Source: Diorhabda sublineata
Taxonomy: Eukaryota; Arthropoda; Insecta; Coleoptera; Chrysomelidae
Assembly: GCF_026230105.1 (NCBI RefSeq)
Contig: NC_079483.1
Location: 11,401,312-11,465,311, forward strand
Reading direction: 5' to 3'
Length of the DNA: 64,000 nt
This document shows, one piece after another, positions 22,003 through 33,137 of this stretch (its first letter is position 1; each line of letters opens with the position of its first letter). Position numbers and translations under genes: made by a program. The notes below the pieces were generated by a model, which saw only the letters and a program-made list of their open reading frames with translations, was not told the origin of the DNA and ran no database searches.

Positions 22003-23397
22003 TGAGGCTTGGCATTGCAAAACTCACTGTATCCATTTTTGGAAAATTTTTTTCCAAACTCATTCATCACATCTAAATAGCGATTCTGATAAGAAAATTT
22101 AAACAGGGCTGCGGAATTGTTTTAATTATAACATTTCAAAGTTTGGATAAAGTGAGTTTTGCAGAGAAACTGTGGATAAGGAATAATTTGCACCGTCATT
22201 AGATGGATATAGGAATATTTGCACGAACACAATTAAAAATGTATTAATGCAAAAAATTAGATAATTTTTATAGTAAAAAAGCACTCAAAAAATACAAGCA
22301 GCATTAAAATTGATAAAATTTATTATTGATAAATGTTTTAAACTCTTACTGCATGATCCTCCTCATGACCTTCACATTTACACTCATCTTCAAATGCTAA
22401 ATTGTCAGAAACTATTGCATGATCAATAACAGTTTTATAAAAATTGCATTCTTCTAAATGGCGCCACTCATTTCCAAAGTGCTTGGATAATAATTCGTCG
22501 AATGTCATTGATCTTGTCTTGTTTCACATGATTTACTTCATGTAGTTTAACTTTTGATAGGTTGATACCCTTCTTAGAAACAAACTTGAATTGGCCTACA
22601 TCTGAGTTAAAGAAAAGCTCTCCAACTATCGAGAAGATTTCTTGAATAAAAAGCGTTTTGCTTCGTTAAATGGGAAATGCCATCTAGCAGGCGTCTTGAA
22701 GTAAGCAGCATTGAAACTTCTCCAGTCGTACACTTCAACTTCTCCCAGTTTCGATACTGTGCAATATTCAGAAAAAATTGAATGGCATTCAGAAGAGATT
22801 ATTATTTACCCTTTACTATTAATGCAAATACTCTATCGGGTGGTAAAAAAGAGTGTCCTGTAATAGGAAAACACCAGTTCAATCGACTTAATCAAGTCAA
22901 GTCCAAATATCTCAGGAGGTGAAAAACTGCTGATGCAATTTCATTTGAACTTTTTCTTTGTTTAAGTTCCATCCAAGTATAGCAAAATATGTTGTCCGGT
23001 GTGTTTGGAAAATCCCGTCACAATGGTGAAATTGTAAATATACAATTGTCTGCAGTAATACCCACTTTGATCTTTAATCTTTGGTAAAACCAAATTTTTT
23101 TGACAGTCGAATGATATAATAAGTAGGTCGCTTTGTTCGTCTTTTAGCTCGTTATAAAAAGCTTTGTACCTTGCTTTGAGAACAGCATGTTCGATAATCA
23201 ATTATTTGATTCTTGAACATATCTCTTTATTTTCCCTTTGAGCTCAATGCATCCATTATTGGTGAACCGTACCCTATGTTGTATTCTTATCATGAGTTTT
23301 GGAGTGACACCCATTTTTCTCGTGTGGTTCAGAATCCACCGTTACTTTGATATTGGAAAAATATGGTTATAGTGAGTTTTGCAATGCCACGCCTCAA
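22003..23397 (-). mobile_element. DNA-transposon relic with inverted ends and an unclassified arthropod transposon protein (copy 1)
   Basis: The left end ('gtgaggcttggcattgcaaa', then 'actcactgtatcc') matches the reverse complement of the right end ('ttgaggcgtggcattgcaaa', then 'actcactataacc'), giving an element of about 1.4 kb. The minus strand codes for ARYKAFYNELKDEQSDLLII, SFDCQKNLVLPKIKDQSGYY and CRQLYIYNFTIVTGFSKHTG. After a gap come SSNEIASAVFHLLRYLDLT, CFPITGHSFLPPDRVF and VEVYDWRSFNAAYFKT. This order of blocks is familiar from uncharacterised proteins repeated in many arthropod genomes, which behave as transposon proteins. The part between 'LDLT' and 'NWCFPITGHSF' appears deleted, and stops interrupt the rest. 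I cannot name the superfamily from memory. Confidence 0.7.
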
Positions 23398-23980
23398 GTA
23401 AACTGTATTAACAATATAAAATTTCTGATATAGTAATATTAATATTTATTGTAATATCAAATATTTTGTAAAATAAATGCTTTAATTTTTGTACCTAGTC
23501 CAATATTATGTCTATAAAAAGTAACTCTCGCACATTGTGATTTGTGACATTTGGCACTAAGAATACATATAAAGTGGGGCCACATAATATAGTTTTATAT
23601 CGAAGCACTGCTATGTGTAAATGTCATTGTTTAGAATTTTTCCGATTATCCAAACGAAATAATTTATATTTTGTTATATAGTGCGTAATTAACAAACTTT
23701 TTATGCCAATTCATTAATCGAAATATTAATTATTTCGTAAGTAGTTGTAATAGTACAGTGTACAACACGTGCCGTAACTTAGTATTTTATATTTATGTAA
23801 TATGACAGAATCTTATGAAATATTTTATTTTCCGCACTATCGTAAATGTGTTGTATCAGTATGTGAATGTTACTTCATAATCTTTTAGATATCGTTTTGG
23901 AATAAAAGTAGTTGGATGTTTTGATAAGTAGTATTAATATTGTTCAAATAATATTTGTTAGAAATACAACTTTTTTGAGT
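23398..23980. other. Unassigned AT-rich spacer
   Basis: No open frame, repeat structure or transposon signature was recognised here. Confidence 0.4.
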
Positions 23981-24949
23981 GAGCAAAAAGTCTCTTTGAA
24001 AAAATCTATAGCTTCCATTCTTTTTCTGATTTCAGCATCTCAAAGCCATAGTCTTAACATTATATATAATAAATAATCTATGTTGTTGTTTTGGTAAAGA
24101 AAAAATATCAAAGGAAAAGGAATCTTAAACAATGAGGAAAAAAAGAAAATATAATATATAAAGTATCAAAATAAAAACTTATCTCATCAATGTTTCCTCC
24201 TCTGACCCTAATAACAGCTTCCAATCGCTTTTTCATGGATCGAATGAGTTTCTTTACTCCATCTTGTTCGATGTTAACCCATTCTTCAGTAAGAGTCATT
24301 TTGAGGTCGAATTCCGTGACTGCTGCATGATTTATCGCGCGAACTTTTCTCTTGAGTTCATTTCATAAATGCTCGATAGGATTTGAGTCCGGGCTTCGCG
24401 CTGGCTTATCCGTAGCAGCAATTTCGAAATCGTGTAGATACTGCCTTATGCAGTATATGGACGGGCATTGCCCTGCATTAGCATGAAGCTTTCGTCGATA
24501 AATCTGACGTAGGGAACGACGTGATCCCCTAAAACCAACTCGATTTTTGCCTCAATTCCCGCCCAAATCATCCAGGAACCACCTCCAAAAGCCACGTTTC
24601 TCCAGGTCTGCTGTAGATTCTCCTCTTGTATCGCTTCAATGCAGGCACACTATGCTTTCGTCTGAGATCAAAACGAAGCCTCAGTGTTCGTTAGTCCAAT
24701 TAAACCGTTCTCTGGCAAATCGTAGACGAGCTATTCGGTGGGTTAGGGTAAATTTGGGGCCAGTAGCTGGACTTTTTGGCTCAATGTTAGCTGCCTTAAG
24801 TCTCGTTCTATCTGTCCAGCCACTGCTCGTGTTTCTATGAGCTCTTGTTGGACTTTAGTGAGACCTCTATGATCTGATTACAATCTCTCTCGGATGTGCA
24901 CCTTTTTCTTCCGGATCCTCGTCTACAATGGAAAAAATTTTGTATGTTT
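23981..24949 (-). pseudogene. Tc1-like transposase relic, tandem copy A
   Basis: On the minus strand (high to low coordinates) the blocks are FGGGSWMIWAGIEAKIE (near 24545-24600), VLGDHVVPYVRFIDESFMLM, QGNARPYTA, and finally LTEEWVNIEQDGVKKLIRSM with KKRLEAVIRVRGGNIDE (near 24170-24300). These correspond to the GGGSVMVWGGI, DNARPHTA and 'LiesMprRiqavi-x-akGG' blocks of Tc1 transposases. The N-terminal helix-turn-helix is missing and stops occur. The unit repeats directly in copy B with a period of about 970 bp. Confidence 0.8.
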
Positions 24950-25465
24950 GAGCAAAAAGACTCTTTCAAAAAATCTATAGCTTCCATTCTTTTTCTGATT
25001 TCAGCATCTCAAAGCCATAGTCTTAACATTATAATAAATAATCTATGTTGTTATGTTTTGGTAAAGAAAAAATATCAAAGGCAACAATGAAGAAAAAAAA
25101 AATAAAGAAAATATAAAGTTAAATTATCAAAATAAAAACTTATCTCATCAATGTTTCCTCCTCTGGCTCTAACAACAGCTTCCAATCGCTTTTTCGTGGA
25201 TCGAATGAGTTTCTTTACTCCATCTTGTTCGATGTTAACCCATTCTTCAGTAATTAGAGTCATTTTGAGGTCGAATTCCGTGACTGCTGCAGGATTTATC
25301 GCCCAAACATTTCTCTTAAGTTCATCTCATAAATGCTCGATAGGATTTGAGTCCGGGTTTCTCGCTGGCCTATCCATAGTAGCAAATTCGAAATCGTGTA
25401 AATACTGCAGTACGAAACCTGCAGTATATGGACGGACATTGTCCTGCATTGGCATGAAGCTTTCG
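24950..25465 (-). pseudogene. Tc1-like transposase relic, tandem copy B (truncated)
   Basis: The sequence from 24950 closely repeats copy A from 23981, sharing for example 'tctatagcttccattctttt', and encodes the same C-terminus: LITEEWVNIEQDGVKKLIRS, KKRLEAVVRARGGNIDE. Similarity stops abruptly at about 25465, where a non-LTR reverse transcriptase begins. Copy B therefore keeps only the last third of the transposase. Confidence 0.8.
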
Positions 25466-27165
25466 CAGATAGATTAAAACCCTTTTCTGAAAGAATAATA
25501 GGCGACTACCATTGTGGGTTTAGAATTAGGATGTCTAATACTGATCAGATTTTTAGTATCAGGAATGTTTTGGAAAAGCTTTTTGAATAAAACATCAAAT
25601 TATATCTCCTCTTCACAGATTTCAAGCAAGCATATGATTGTATAAATAAAGTTGTACATGGAAAATAATAAGACCTGTTTAAATAACTGGCAGTCACAGA
25701 AGTTGAAGTGTAAACAGAGAGAAAGCTTCCTAACCAAAAGTGAGAAAAGAAAAGGTGATATACTGTCAATTACCATCGTTTGGAAAACAGGCTTTCGTGG
25801 CCCTCGTCCATTGCTTGAACGTTCCTTGGGCTTTTAGGCCGTCGCCCACTGGGGCAAGAAGGTCCTATCCCTGGCAATAAATCAGGAACTCTATAAATAT
25901 TTCCCAATTATTATTAAGTGTTATTACTACAAATAAAACATACAGTTAACATTTTGAGTTTTATTTTAATTCAAAAAGACATTATCGTAAGATATAAATG
26001 TTTTCTTCCAGTTATTTATTTACGTGATTACATATCCATACAAAAATGATACAGCTATTAGATTTGATCATCTTCAGAACCAAAAGAGCTATTCTTGTCA
26101 TCGCTTTCACTATCATCGTTGGCGTCATTAATTTTGTCAAAACCACAGGGTTCCAGAAGTCCCGGTTTTAATAAATCCCTTGCTTGTTTAGGAAGGCACT
26201 CAATTATTTTCTTTTATTGGTATCCAGTAGCTCTTAAACTCATTTGAGTGACATAATTTAATATATTTATTGATGTAGTCTATCAACTGTTTTGTTTGTA
26301 GTAGTTTCGTTCGCTCGGAATTAGATTCAAATGGATTCCTCTTAGGAATCTTTCCATCTTCTCTTATTGTAAATGAAATTGATGTATCAAGCCACTCAGC
26401 ATTATTTTTGAAAAACCTTTTTTCTATCCTGAACGCTTTCATCCAGCGCGATTTAAACCGTGATTGGAAATATGACTAAAGTTTTATTCTAGCTACTTTT
26501 ACATTTCGTTCGTTGCATTATTGCATCTTCTAAAAATTCAAATTGTTCATCAATTTCAATTTTATTTGAAATTCTGAGAATAATGAAAAGTTCAATTTTA
26601 TGCCAACCACAGAAAAGTGTCTAAGTAAAAGCTGCAGGGATTTCAAAGAAATCGCACGGAGAAAAGGACTTCTAATTAATAAGGATAAAACGGAATATAT
26701 TTTGATAGATAAAGGAAACAGTATAGCCTTAGATACAGTAAATATTGAATTTGGTTTTGAAAAGGTGACGGAATTTAAATATTTTAATCATTACTGAAAG
26801 AAATGATTTAAATTACGCTGGCTGCTGACAATCGATGCTATTTTTCAATGATTGAACTGCTCAAATCTTGTCTAGTATCGAGAAAGATCAAACTAACATA
26901 TTGTCACTTTGCAGTCGAAACTGGGACCCAAAATTAGGAAAAAATATTAATTATATAATACACAATAACAATCACAGTGGCTCATGTGCATCTGGAGCGA
27001 ATTAATGAAGAAAAAAGGCAATAAAGCCAAAAGTGGTGAGATCTAAAAATTATAAAAAAAGGTCAGAGATCGGGCGACATGAAGCTGTGTCTTAAAGGAG
27101 GCCAAGGTTCTTCATGGACCGTAGAGCCGAGGATCAAGTAAGTTTTCCTTGACTTGCCTCATATT
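25466..27165 (+). pseudogene. RTE-like non-LTR retrotransposon, interrupted by an insertion
   Basis: Plus-strand reverse-transcriptase blocks occur in order: NPFSERIIGDYHCGFR, SNTDQIFSIRNVLEKLFE, LLFTDFKQAYDCIN (near 25590-25640) and KRKGDILS (the RQGDpLS block, near 25750). After about 800 bp of unrelated DNA come FYAN (decayed YADD, near 26595), ARRKGLLINKDKTEYIL, GFEKVTEFKYF (26600-26800) and ELLKSCLVSRKIKL (near 26850). EAKVLHG, in the 3' tail motif, lies near 27100. The element is broken by stops and by the 25796-26590 insert. Confidence 0.75.
25796..26590 (-). mobile_element. Insertion inside the RTE element carrying an unidentified protein fragment
   Basis: The reverse-transcriptase frame is lost here and resumes near 26590. 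The minus strand holds an 80-codon frame (26200-26442) with KNNAEWLDTSISFTIREDGK, KRNPFESNSERTKLLQTKQL, and downstream, in another frame, LPKQARDLLKPGLLEPCGF and DSESDDKNSSFGSEDD. The segment '..FESNSERTKLLQT..' resembles repeated arthropod transposon-associated proteins that carry a K-x-F-x-E-x-S-x-R-T-K-R-R-K-T motif. I cannot name it further. Insert boundaries are approximate. Confidence 0.5.
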
Positions 27166-27532
27166 GAACTAAAAATGTATACTACTAGAATGAGAACCAA
27201 ATCAAAAAAAAATTATTCTTGATCATTATGAATCGATTTTAGATCTTTTTTGGTAGAAAATCAGTTTTAAATAATAGGTAAAAATTAACGATTTATCACG
27301 AAGAATTAAAAAATTACAGAAAACTTTCATATCATATTGCTTTTGGGAAAATGTATTTTCTACAGCCTCTATAACACTGTATATTTCATCTTCTTTATTA
27401 TTATTAACAGAACAAGCTCTCAAATGAAATACACTAAATGCCACTTGACATGGAGCAAGACAAAGTGTAGGAAACTGCATGCAGATCAAAATATTGGCAT
27501 CATAGCTACTCTAAAATGAAATCTGTGTTGTT

Positions 27533-28185
27533 ACCAACTTTCCCGAATTAAAATTGAAGTAAATAAATGCCATTCACAAAATTATGTACCAACAAGAAGG
27601 TTAGATTTATCACAGAAGATAATAAGTTATTTTCTAGCACGTTGACTGCCACAATGAAATAATTTATACAATAGGAAATTTTTTTACATAATTCAAATAA
27701 GAAATGAAATTTTTTCTCGAAAAGCCTACATTTTCTGTACCATTAAGTAATAACTTCATATTTAATTTAATGTTTTTAATCATTTGATGCGATTAAATAC
27801 AACTGTGAAAATTGCCTTGGCCGTCAACGTGTTAATCATAAGTTAAATCCGTGTTTGTACCAACTTTCCAAAATTAAAAGTGGAGTAAATAAATGCTATG
27901 CACAAAATCATGAACCAATAAGAAGGTTAGATTACCACAGAAGATAACAAGTTATTATCGAACAAGTGCTTTAACACGTTGACTGCCACCACGAAATAAT
28001 TTATCCAATATGAGATTTTTTACATAAATCAAATAAGAAATGAAACTTTTTCTTGAAAAGCCTACATTTTCTGTACCATTAAGTGATAACTGTATAATGA
28101 AATTAGTATTTTTAGTCATTTAATGCGATCAAATAAAACTGTGAAAATTGCCTTGACCATCAACTTGTTAATCATCATTAGCTGA
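27533..28185. repeat. Direct duplication (about 328-bp period) carrying a TTAA-type MITE
   Basis: Unit 1 (27533-27860) and unit 2 (27861-28185) are clearly similar along their length. Within each lies a segment of about 200 bp with inverted ends: unit 2 starts 'ttaacacgttgactgcca' (27971) and ends 'accatcaacttgttaa' (28171); unit 1 runs from about 27635 to 'ggccgtcaacgtgttaa' (27835). The TTAA flanks and ACACGTTGAC ends suggest a piggyBac-type MITE. Because similarity extends beyond the MITE ends, the MITE with its flank was duplicated as a block. Confidence 0.7.
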
Positions 28186-29269
28186 TTTAACTGACATCCG
28201 GTTGGTTGTTAAATAAAAAATAATGAGTTTTCTCTTTAGAACTGCAAATTGCATGCAATAAAATTGGCACCATACCAACAAATAGCTATTACCTATATCT
28301 TGCGTTGCTCATTATCATGTTCTGTTCAGTATTGTCATTATATAAAATAAGAATTTATAAATAACTACTTCTTTAGGGCACACTGTAATTTTTCAAAGTC
28401 CAAGAAGTGACGAATTTGCCAAAAACTTAAGAAAAATGTTGTGCTAAATTCATATTCTTGCGTGCATAGAAATCGGCTCGCTGTAAACTCTTGACTTTAA
28501 CTATATTTTTTTTGAAATTATTCATCAGATCTTATTGTCAACATAAATAGGATTATTGACAATTTAAAACTTGAAACTCAATTTTTTAATAATGAGTATG
28601 AGTGCCTCTTGATCTAACAACATCTATATTTCTACTGCAACAATAAGCTCTGAGATGGAGTCTGGGGTAGGAAGTGTAGCTTGACTTCTTCTTTTTAGCT
28701 TATCCATAAATGTTCTATCGGATTTCTGGCCACTCCATAACACGAAAACCGACTTCTGCAATGTAATCTTGCACGATTCTGGTGGAGTGCGGTCTTGCAT
28801 TGTCATGTATAAAGGTATATTCGTCTCCGATTCAGTCGACGTAAGGTACTACTTGAGTTGCTAAAATCCTGTCGATGTATCTATCATCCGTTAAACCTCT
28901 TCTTCCGTAAACACGGTCGACCTTACGGGTCGGTTCGAAATTACACTCCAGATCATGCAAAAACCACCTTCATAGGCACTCCGCTCTTCAAAGCAGCAAT
29001 CTGTAAATCGCTCTCTTCGTCTTCAGTCCAATTTTTTTCTTTGGTCGCTATCATGGAGATATATTCTGGTCTCATCTGAGAATAGAACAGAACCCCATTG
29101 ATCCAACATCCAATTCAGATGATCCTGTACAAAACGTATGATTAGCTGGAGTAAGTTGGACCAATCGCAGGTGTTTTAGGGGTCAAGTTATTCTCCTGCA
29201 ATCTTCGTATTACTGTCCACTGAGTAATAGTCAATTCTCGCACCCCATGGATGAAACTATTATTTTATT

Positions 29270-29740
29270 AATTTAAACATGAAAGTTTTTCAGAATACTG
29301 TTCATACTTTTCAGTCTACTAAAAGTAGTGCACAATTTGATTATTTGTAGTTGAGTAGTCCAGCATCAAGTATGTTCTTGAAAATATTTGTATTTGTAGC
29401 AGTCACTGTCTCTTCTTCTAATACATTCCACATATATACTATACGATTTGTCAAAAAGTTCTTCCGGGGCAACTTGCAGTTTCTTTCCTTAGATAGTTTT
29501 CTCGAATGCCCTCTTTACTGCTGATTTGGAAAATGTCCAAATCGCAAGTGTAGATATGTGTAAGAATTTTATAGGTTTTCATTGAGTATCCTCTAAAGCG
29601 ACGTTCTCTGAGAGAGGATAGGGCAAATATTCTTAGGCGTTCTTCATAGCATAAATCTTTCAGCGGAGGAGGTATTTTAGTAACCCTTCGCTGAACTCGT
29701 TCTAAAAGCTCAATATCCTTGCGCAAATTCAAGCTTTGGT
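29270..29740 (-). pseudogene. CR1/Jockey-type retrotransposon C-terminal fragment nested in the Tc1-like element
   Basis: The minus-strand frame reads KDIELLERVQRRVTKIPPPL, then KDLCYEERLRIFALSSLRER, RFRGYSMKTYKIL, and in a shifted frame NFLTNRIVYMWNVLEEE. This is the standard end of CR1/Jockey reverse transcriptases: 'LErvQrratk', 'YeeRLk-x-lgl-sLe-RR-RGD', 'FfsnRvv-x-WN-LP'. The fragment is 5'-truncated, and frame breaks occur near its end. Confidence 0.8.
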
Positions 29741-29744
29741 CTTG

Positions 29745-29935
29745 TATACGTTTTGTAAAGAAGTCTTTACGTTACATTTGTTCACCGGTTGCTAAGCTTA
29801 TAAACGATTAGCCTTGCTACTGGATTTCGATAACTAAGTTATCGTCGTCAGAGACTGAACAGTATATTCAGTATGAATATCGCCAACGGTTCCAGAAATT
29901 CCAACTTAGATAAGCCTTGCTGATAAATTTATACT
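29745..29935 (-). repeat. Dispersed repeat, copy 1 (related to 58020-58200)
   Basis: This segment contains 'tttcgataactaagttatcg' and 'cggttccagaaattccaact'. Related strings occur in the CAPZA intron near 58060-58200 with the second block reversed. It is probably a 3' end or SINE-like part of a repeat family. The class is unknown. Confidence 0.5.
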
Positions 29936-30055
29936 CACTCATTAAAGAATATTATTTCAAACAGCATATTTCTTTTTTTAATCTGATGAATAATTCGGAA
30001 AAAAATCATAGTTATTGTAAAAAGTTTACAGTTGGCCAATTTCTATGCACGCAAG

Positions 30056-30784
30056 TTTATCTTCTGTTTCTAGTCAAATATTTTACATAACTAGAGGTTT
30101 TTGATATGAATATTGTTAATATAATCTATATTTAAAGGAATTTGGCGAGTGTTTCTAACAAATGTATCTTTTGCTGAACATATTTAGAATTTTTATGTGA
30201 TCATTTAACTAATATATTTATAAAATCTAATTTATATATAACGGTCTCTCTAAATTCATTCGACGAAATTCAGTGGATTGCTGACATAAAATTGTAATGG
30301 GTGTATCGTATAAAAAAATTTCCTCAGCATACCTCGTTCATAAATATCATTCCTACAGTTTGGTGATATTGATAGGATCCTGAAATTTTTTAAAATCCTT
30401 GCAAACAATTCTCTTGTCAAAACTTGTTACGTTACAAAGAGACAGAGCGATCTAAAGAGTAGATTGGTGCTTGCTCAAGGTTTGCTTTTGAATTTTTCTT
30501 TCCTAATCTAATTCTTGTTGTCAAATGAATGAAGAAATAATCGACTACTCACTACTCCACTTATTATTTAAATAATAATTGAAATACTCCAACCAGCAAC
30601 ATAGATTGAACAATTATATTATTTTACTGGCACGTGTATGTTTATTAAAGGTTGAGAAGCATGTACAAAATTTGCGAGGATGTGTATAAGGATAATGTGT
30701 AATAGATTCGGCAATTAGCATATTTATAATCAAAGCCCCTATTTACCCAAAGGTGTATAGCTGAGTCCTTCCTATTTTTTCTTC
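30056..30784. other. Unassigned AT-rich spacer
   Basis: No gene or transposon signature was recognised in these roughly 730 bases. Confidence 0.4.
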
Positions 30785-31180
30785 CCTAAACAAACTTGGT
30801 CCATTGTTTTTTATTTTTAACCATAGCTTTTGCTCAGTACCATGTTTTCCCTGTTTTTCTTTGCCCCAATATTTCTGCTATCTCTTGATTACAGGTTTTC
30901 TTGGGTCTACCTCTTTTCCGTTTTTTTTATTTGATCATGCTTCCCTTATAGCTTTAACTGGTCTCTTGTTTGTCATCCTTTCAACTTGCAGTATTGGTTC
31001 AATACTCTATCTTCACTTGTTACTCCATTTCCCACCCTTACACCTTCATTGCTTGTATTCTGTTTGTCAGTACCCAGTTAATATTGGCCAGTATACTGTT
31101 ATTTTGGTTTCCCGGATTTTGCCTAGGAATAACCCTGAAAGTGTAGGTCAATTTATCTGTCTGTTTCTTTTCTGAGTATT
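30785..31180 (-). pseudogene. RTE-like retrotransposon 3' tail
   Basis: The minus strand reads KRGRPKKTCNQEIAEI and then KNKKQWTKFV, corresponding to the 'rRGRPk-tW-x-d-i-x-e' and 'A-x-DR-x-x-W-x-x-fv' motifs that end RTE-like open reading frames. The opposite-strand 123-codon frame at 30804-31175 is a shadow of this. Confidence 0.6.
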
Positions 31181-31373
31181 GTCAAGTATAAATATTTGAT
31201 CATTTTGTCTTGATACATTTTCTCCCTTATATCGTTATGTTCATGTTTATTTTACAAAATGAATGAAAACTCGATTCAACTCATCGTCTTTTAGTGGTCA
31301 AATATCTTTCGAGCTGAAGAAGAAAATACGGAAAATTACCTCCTGAATTCCGTCTCATAAATTTAGAAACACC

Positions 31374-31376
<3 letters not shown>

Positions 31377-31434
<58 letters not shown>
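31377..31434. repeat. (TA)29 microsatellite
   Basis: 58 bases of uninterrupted TA dinucleotides, directly preceded by 'cacc' and 'ctg', as seen at some transposon ends. Likely polymorphic. Confidence 0.95.
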
Positions 31435-31436
<2 letters not shown>

Positions 31437-32013
31437 CTAGGAACATAATTATTGTATCTATTACAAATCAAATAATAAATATGTACCTTTGAAACGAGTA
31501 TCCTTTCATTATTTAGACATATATAAACGTTTTATTAGTGGGAGTGGGGCATATTAAACGCCAAAGAAACTGATTCTCATTCCTCCCTCCTTCCCTCCTC
31601 ATTCCCCCAAAACGATTTTGCACAATTCCAGCTACTCCCTTATAGGTAACAAATTTCAACTCAGTTACGTACTTCATTTTAAAATTATCATGTAAGATAA
31701 TGTTTTTGAAGATTTTGAAACATTCTAAACCATGAACTCAAAAAATTTATGGGGACTCCGCACCAATTTTTATCGTCAGGAAGATAAACTCCTAAATAAA
31801 TCTTTCATATTACTTCTTCCATTCATATTTATAGATAATCTCGGTAAGTAACTGTGAGGCTGAAATTATTCAGTTAATCAACTGAAATGTTTTCTTTAAA
31901 AAAATATTCCATATTCAATTTTTTTGATGAATAATTGAAATGGAAATTAGATTCTACTATTCAATTATTATACAATATATTAAGCATAAAAAACTGCCAA
32001 CAATGGAACAAAA
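31435..32013. other. Spacer downstream of COX8
   Basis: AT-rich DNA with no recognisable gene. A possible COX8 polyadenylation signal (AATAAA on the minus strand) lies at 32014-32019. Confidence 0.5.
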
Positions 32014-32071
32014 TTTATTCTTAAACTAAATACATAAAAATGTCTATTCCAACTATTAATAATAATTATTA

Positions 32072-32278
32072 TTATTCAGCTGCATTTCCTCTGTAGTGTT
32101 TGATATTTGCTAAAACCCACAAAGGCACAGCTAAAATTCCGGCAGTTAAAAGCATACCATGTACAATCTGTTCAGTGCCTGAAATTTTCACTCTAGGTGG
32201 ACCGGAAACAACAGACATGTTTCTCACAGACTGAATGGCTTGCATTCTTGAAACAATTCTAGATGTAGAGGCAAGCAT
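32072..32278 (-). CDS. COX8: Cytochrome c oxidase subunit 8 (mitochondrial)
   Basis: A 68-residue protein from a single coding exon (ATG 32276-32278, TAA at 32072). The N-terminus, MLASTSRIVSRMQAIQSVRN, is rich in Arg and Ser without acidic residues, as expected of a mitochondrial presequence. MSVVSGPPRVKIS follows, then one membrane span (HGMLLTAGILAVPLWVLANI) and a short charged tail, KHYRGNAAE. Length, layout and the 'SVVSGPP' segment fit insect COX8, a small inner-membrane subunit of respiratory complex IV. A splice acceptor lies 2 bases before the ATG ('ttaatttcag' then AA-ATG). The 5' UTR is therefore split; a good donor at 32806-32807 suggests a noncoding first exon upstream, towards MIS12. 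Another small one-span oxidase subunit is the main alternative. Confidence 0.75.
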   Translation of the reverse strand: MLASTSRIVSRMQAIQSVRNMSVVSGPPRVKISGTEQIVHGMLLTAGILAVPLWVLANIKHYRGNAAE

Positions 32279-33137
32279 TTCTGAAATTAAAATAGAACCT
32301 TATCTATAAGCATTTGGAAGAAAATACGTTTTAGAAAAGTGTAGTGAATATATTTTAGTTTCATAAACAATACAAAAAGATATTTGTTTAATCAAATGTA
32401 GTTGTATATTTTCTCTTTTATTATATAAGTACTATACATTCAATGAAGAAAATTTTTTAACTCTTATATTAATACTTAGTTTCATTAATTGGTAATGTGT
32501 GTAATTTCTCTGGATTTAAAGTATCGTTATTAAATTTTAGGAGTGAGTTCACAGAAACATATTTTGGGCTTTGCACACAACTTTGGAGAAAATTGATGCG
32601 TTGATATTATTGAAATAATGGATTTTCAAAATCAAGGTAACTATAAGCATGGGTCACTTAGTTTTTATACTTTTCTTCACAAATATTAACAGATCTCGTT
32701 GATATATATTTTTCAATAATAATATATAATGGGTTATTCAGGGAAATATATTAAACGAGCGATTGTATAGAAACGGATAAAAATTGAAATATTTCAATAT
32801 AACTTACTAACTTTTAGTGATTAGGTAACACTAACGACAAAGTAGCACGACTGTAATGAAATTAGCAGTAATATGCTAGGAATATTGACAATTGCAATTC
32901 ATAATTCTTCTTTTATATGACATTGGCACTTTAATGTTACAGACCTGTAGGTAATTTGTGATGTAGCCTTTGAGCATATCATAGTAGACAACTCAAGACT
33001 AAAAAAAGAATACGAAATGTCCAACTATATAAGACAGTTTCAAATTTTTGAAGTTAATTATACAACGGATGAAAATAGTACATTTAGATATATAAACATA
33101 AGTTTTCAATTACGTTCTTATTTTAATGATATTTAAG
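32279..33137. promoter_or_regulatory. Shared upstream region of COX8 (-) and MIS12 (+), including the COX8 5' UTR intron
   Basis: The start codons of the two divergent genes are 859 bp apart. On the minus strand a predicted 5' UTR intron runs from donor 32806-32807 (gtaagt) to acceptor 32281-32282. That leaves about 330 bp (32808-33137) for a shared promoter and the first exon of COX8. No TATA box or named motif can be assigned with confidence. Confidence 0.5.

Larger units (their letters stand above)
28457..30055 (-). mobile_element. Tc1-like element with about 77-bp inverted ends, containing nested insertions
   Basis: The left end (28457-28533, 'cttgcgtgcatagaaatcgg') matches the reverse complement of the right end (29979-30055, 'cttgcgtgcatagaaattgg') over roughly 77 bases, including 'attattcatcagat'. 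The minus strand carries Tc1 transposase pieces: GGFCMIWSVISNRPV (near 28930-28970), a decayed TMQDRTPPESCK (the DNARPHTA block) and DSISELIVAVEI, ending near 28620. The part from about 29270 to 29960 is unrelated to Tc1 and appears inserted: a reverse-transcriptase tail plus a dispersed repeat. Confidence 0.75.

Noticed and set aside
30804..31175. 123-codon hydrophobic open frame on the plus strand
   Set aside because: It is the antisense of a retrotransposon tail, readable on the minus strand as KRGRPKKT and KNKKQW.
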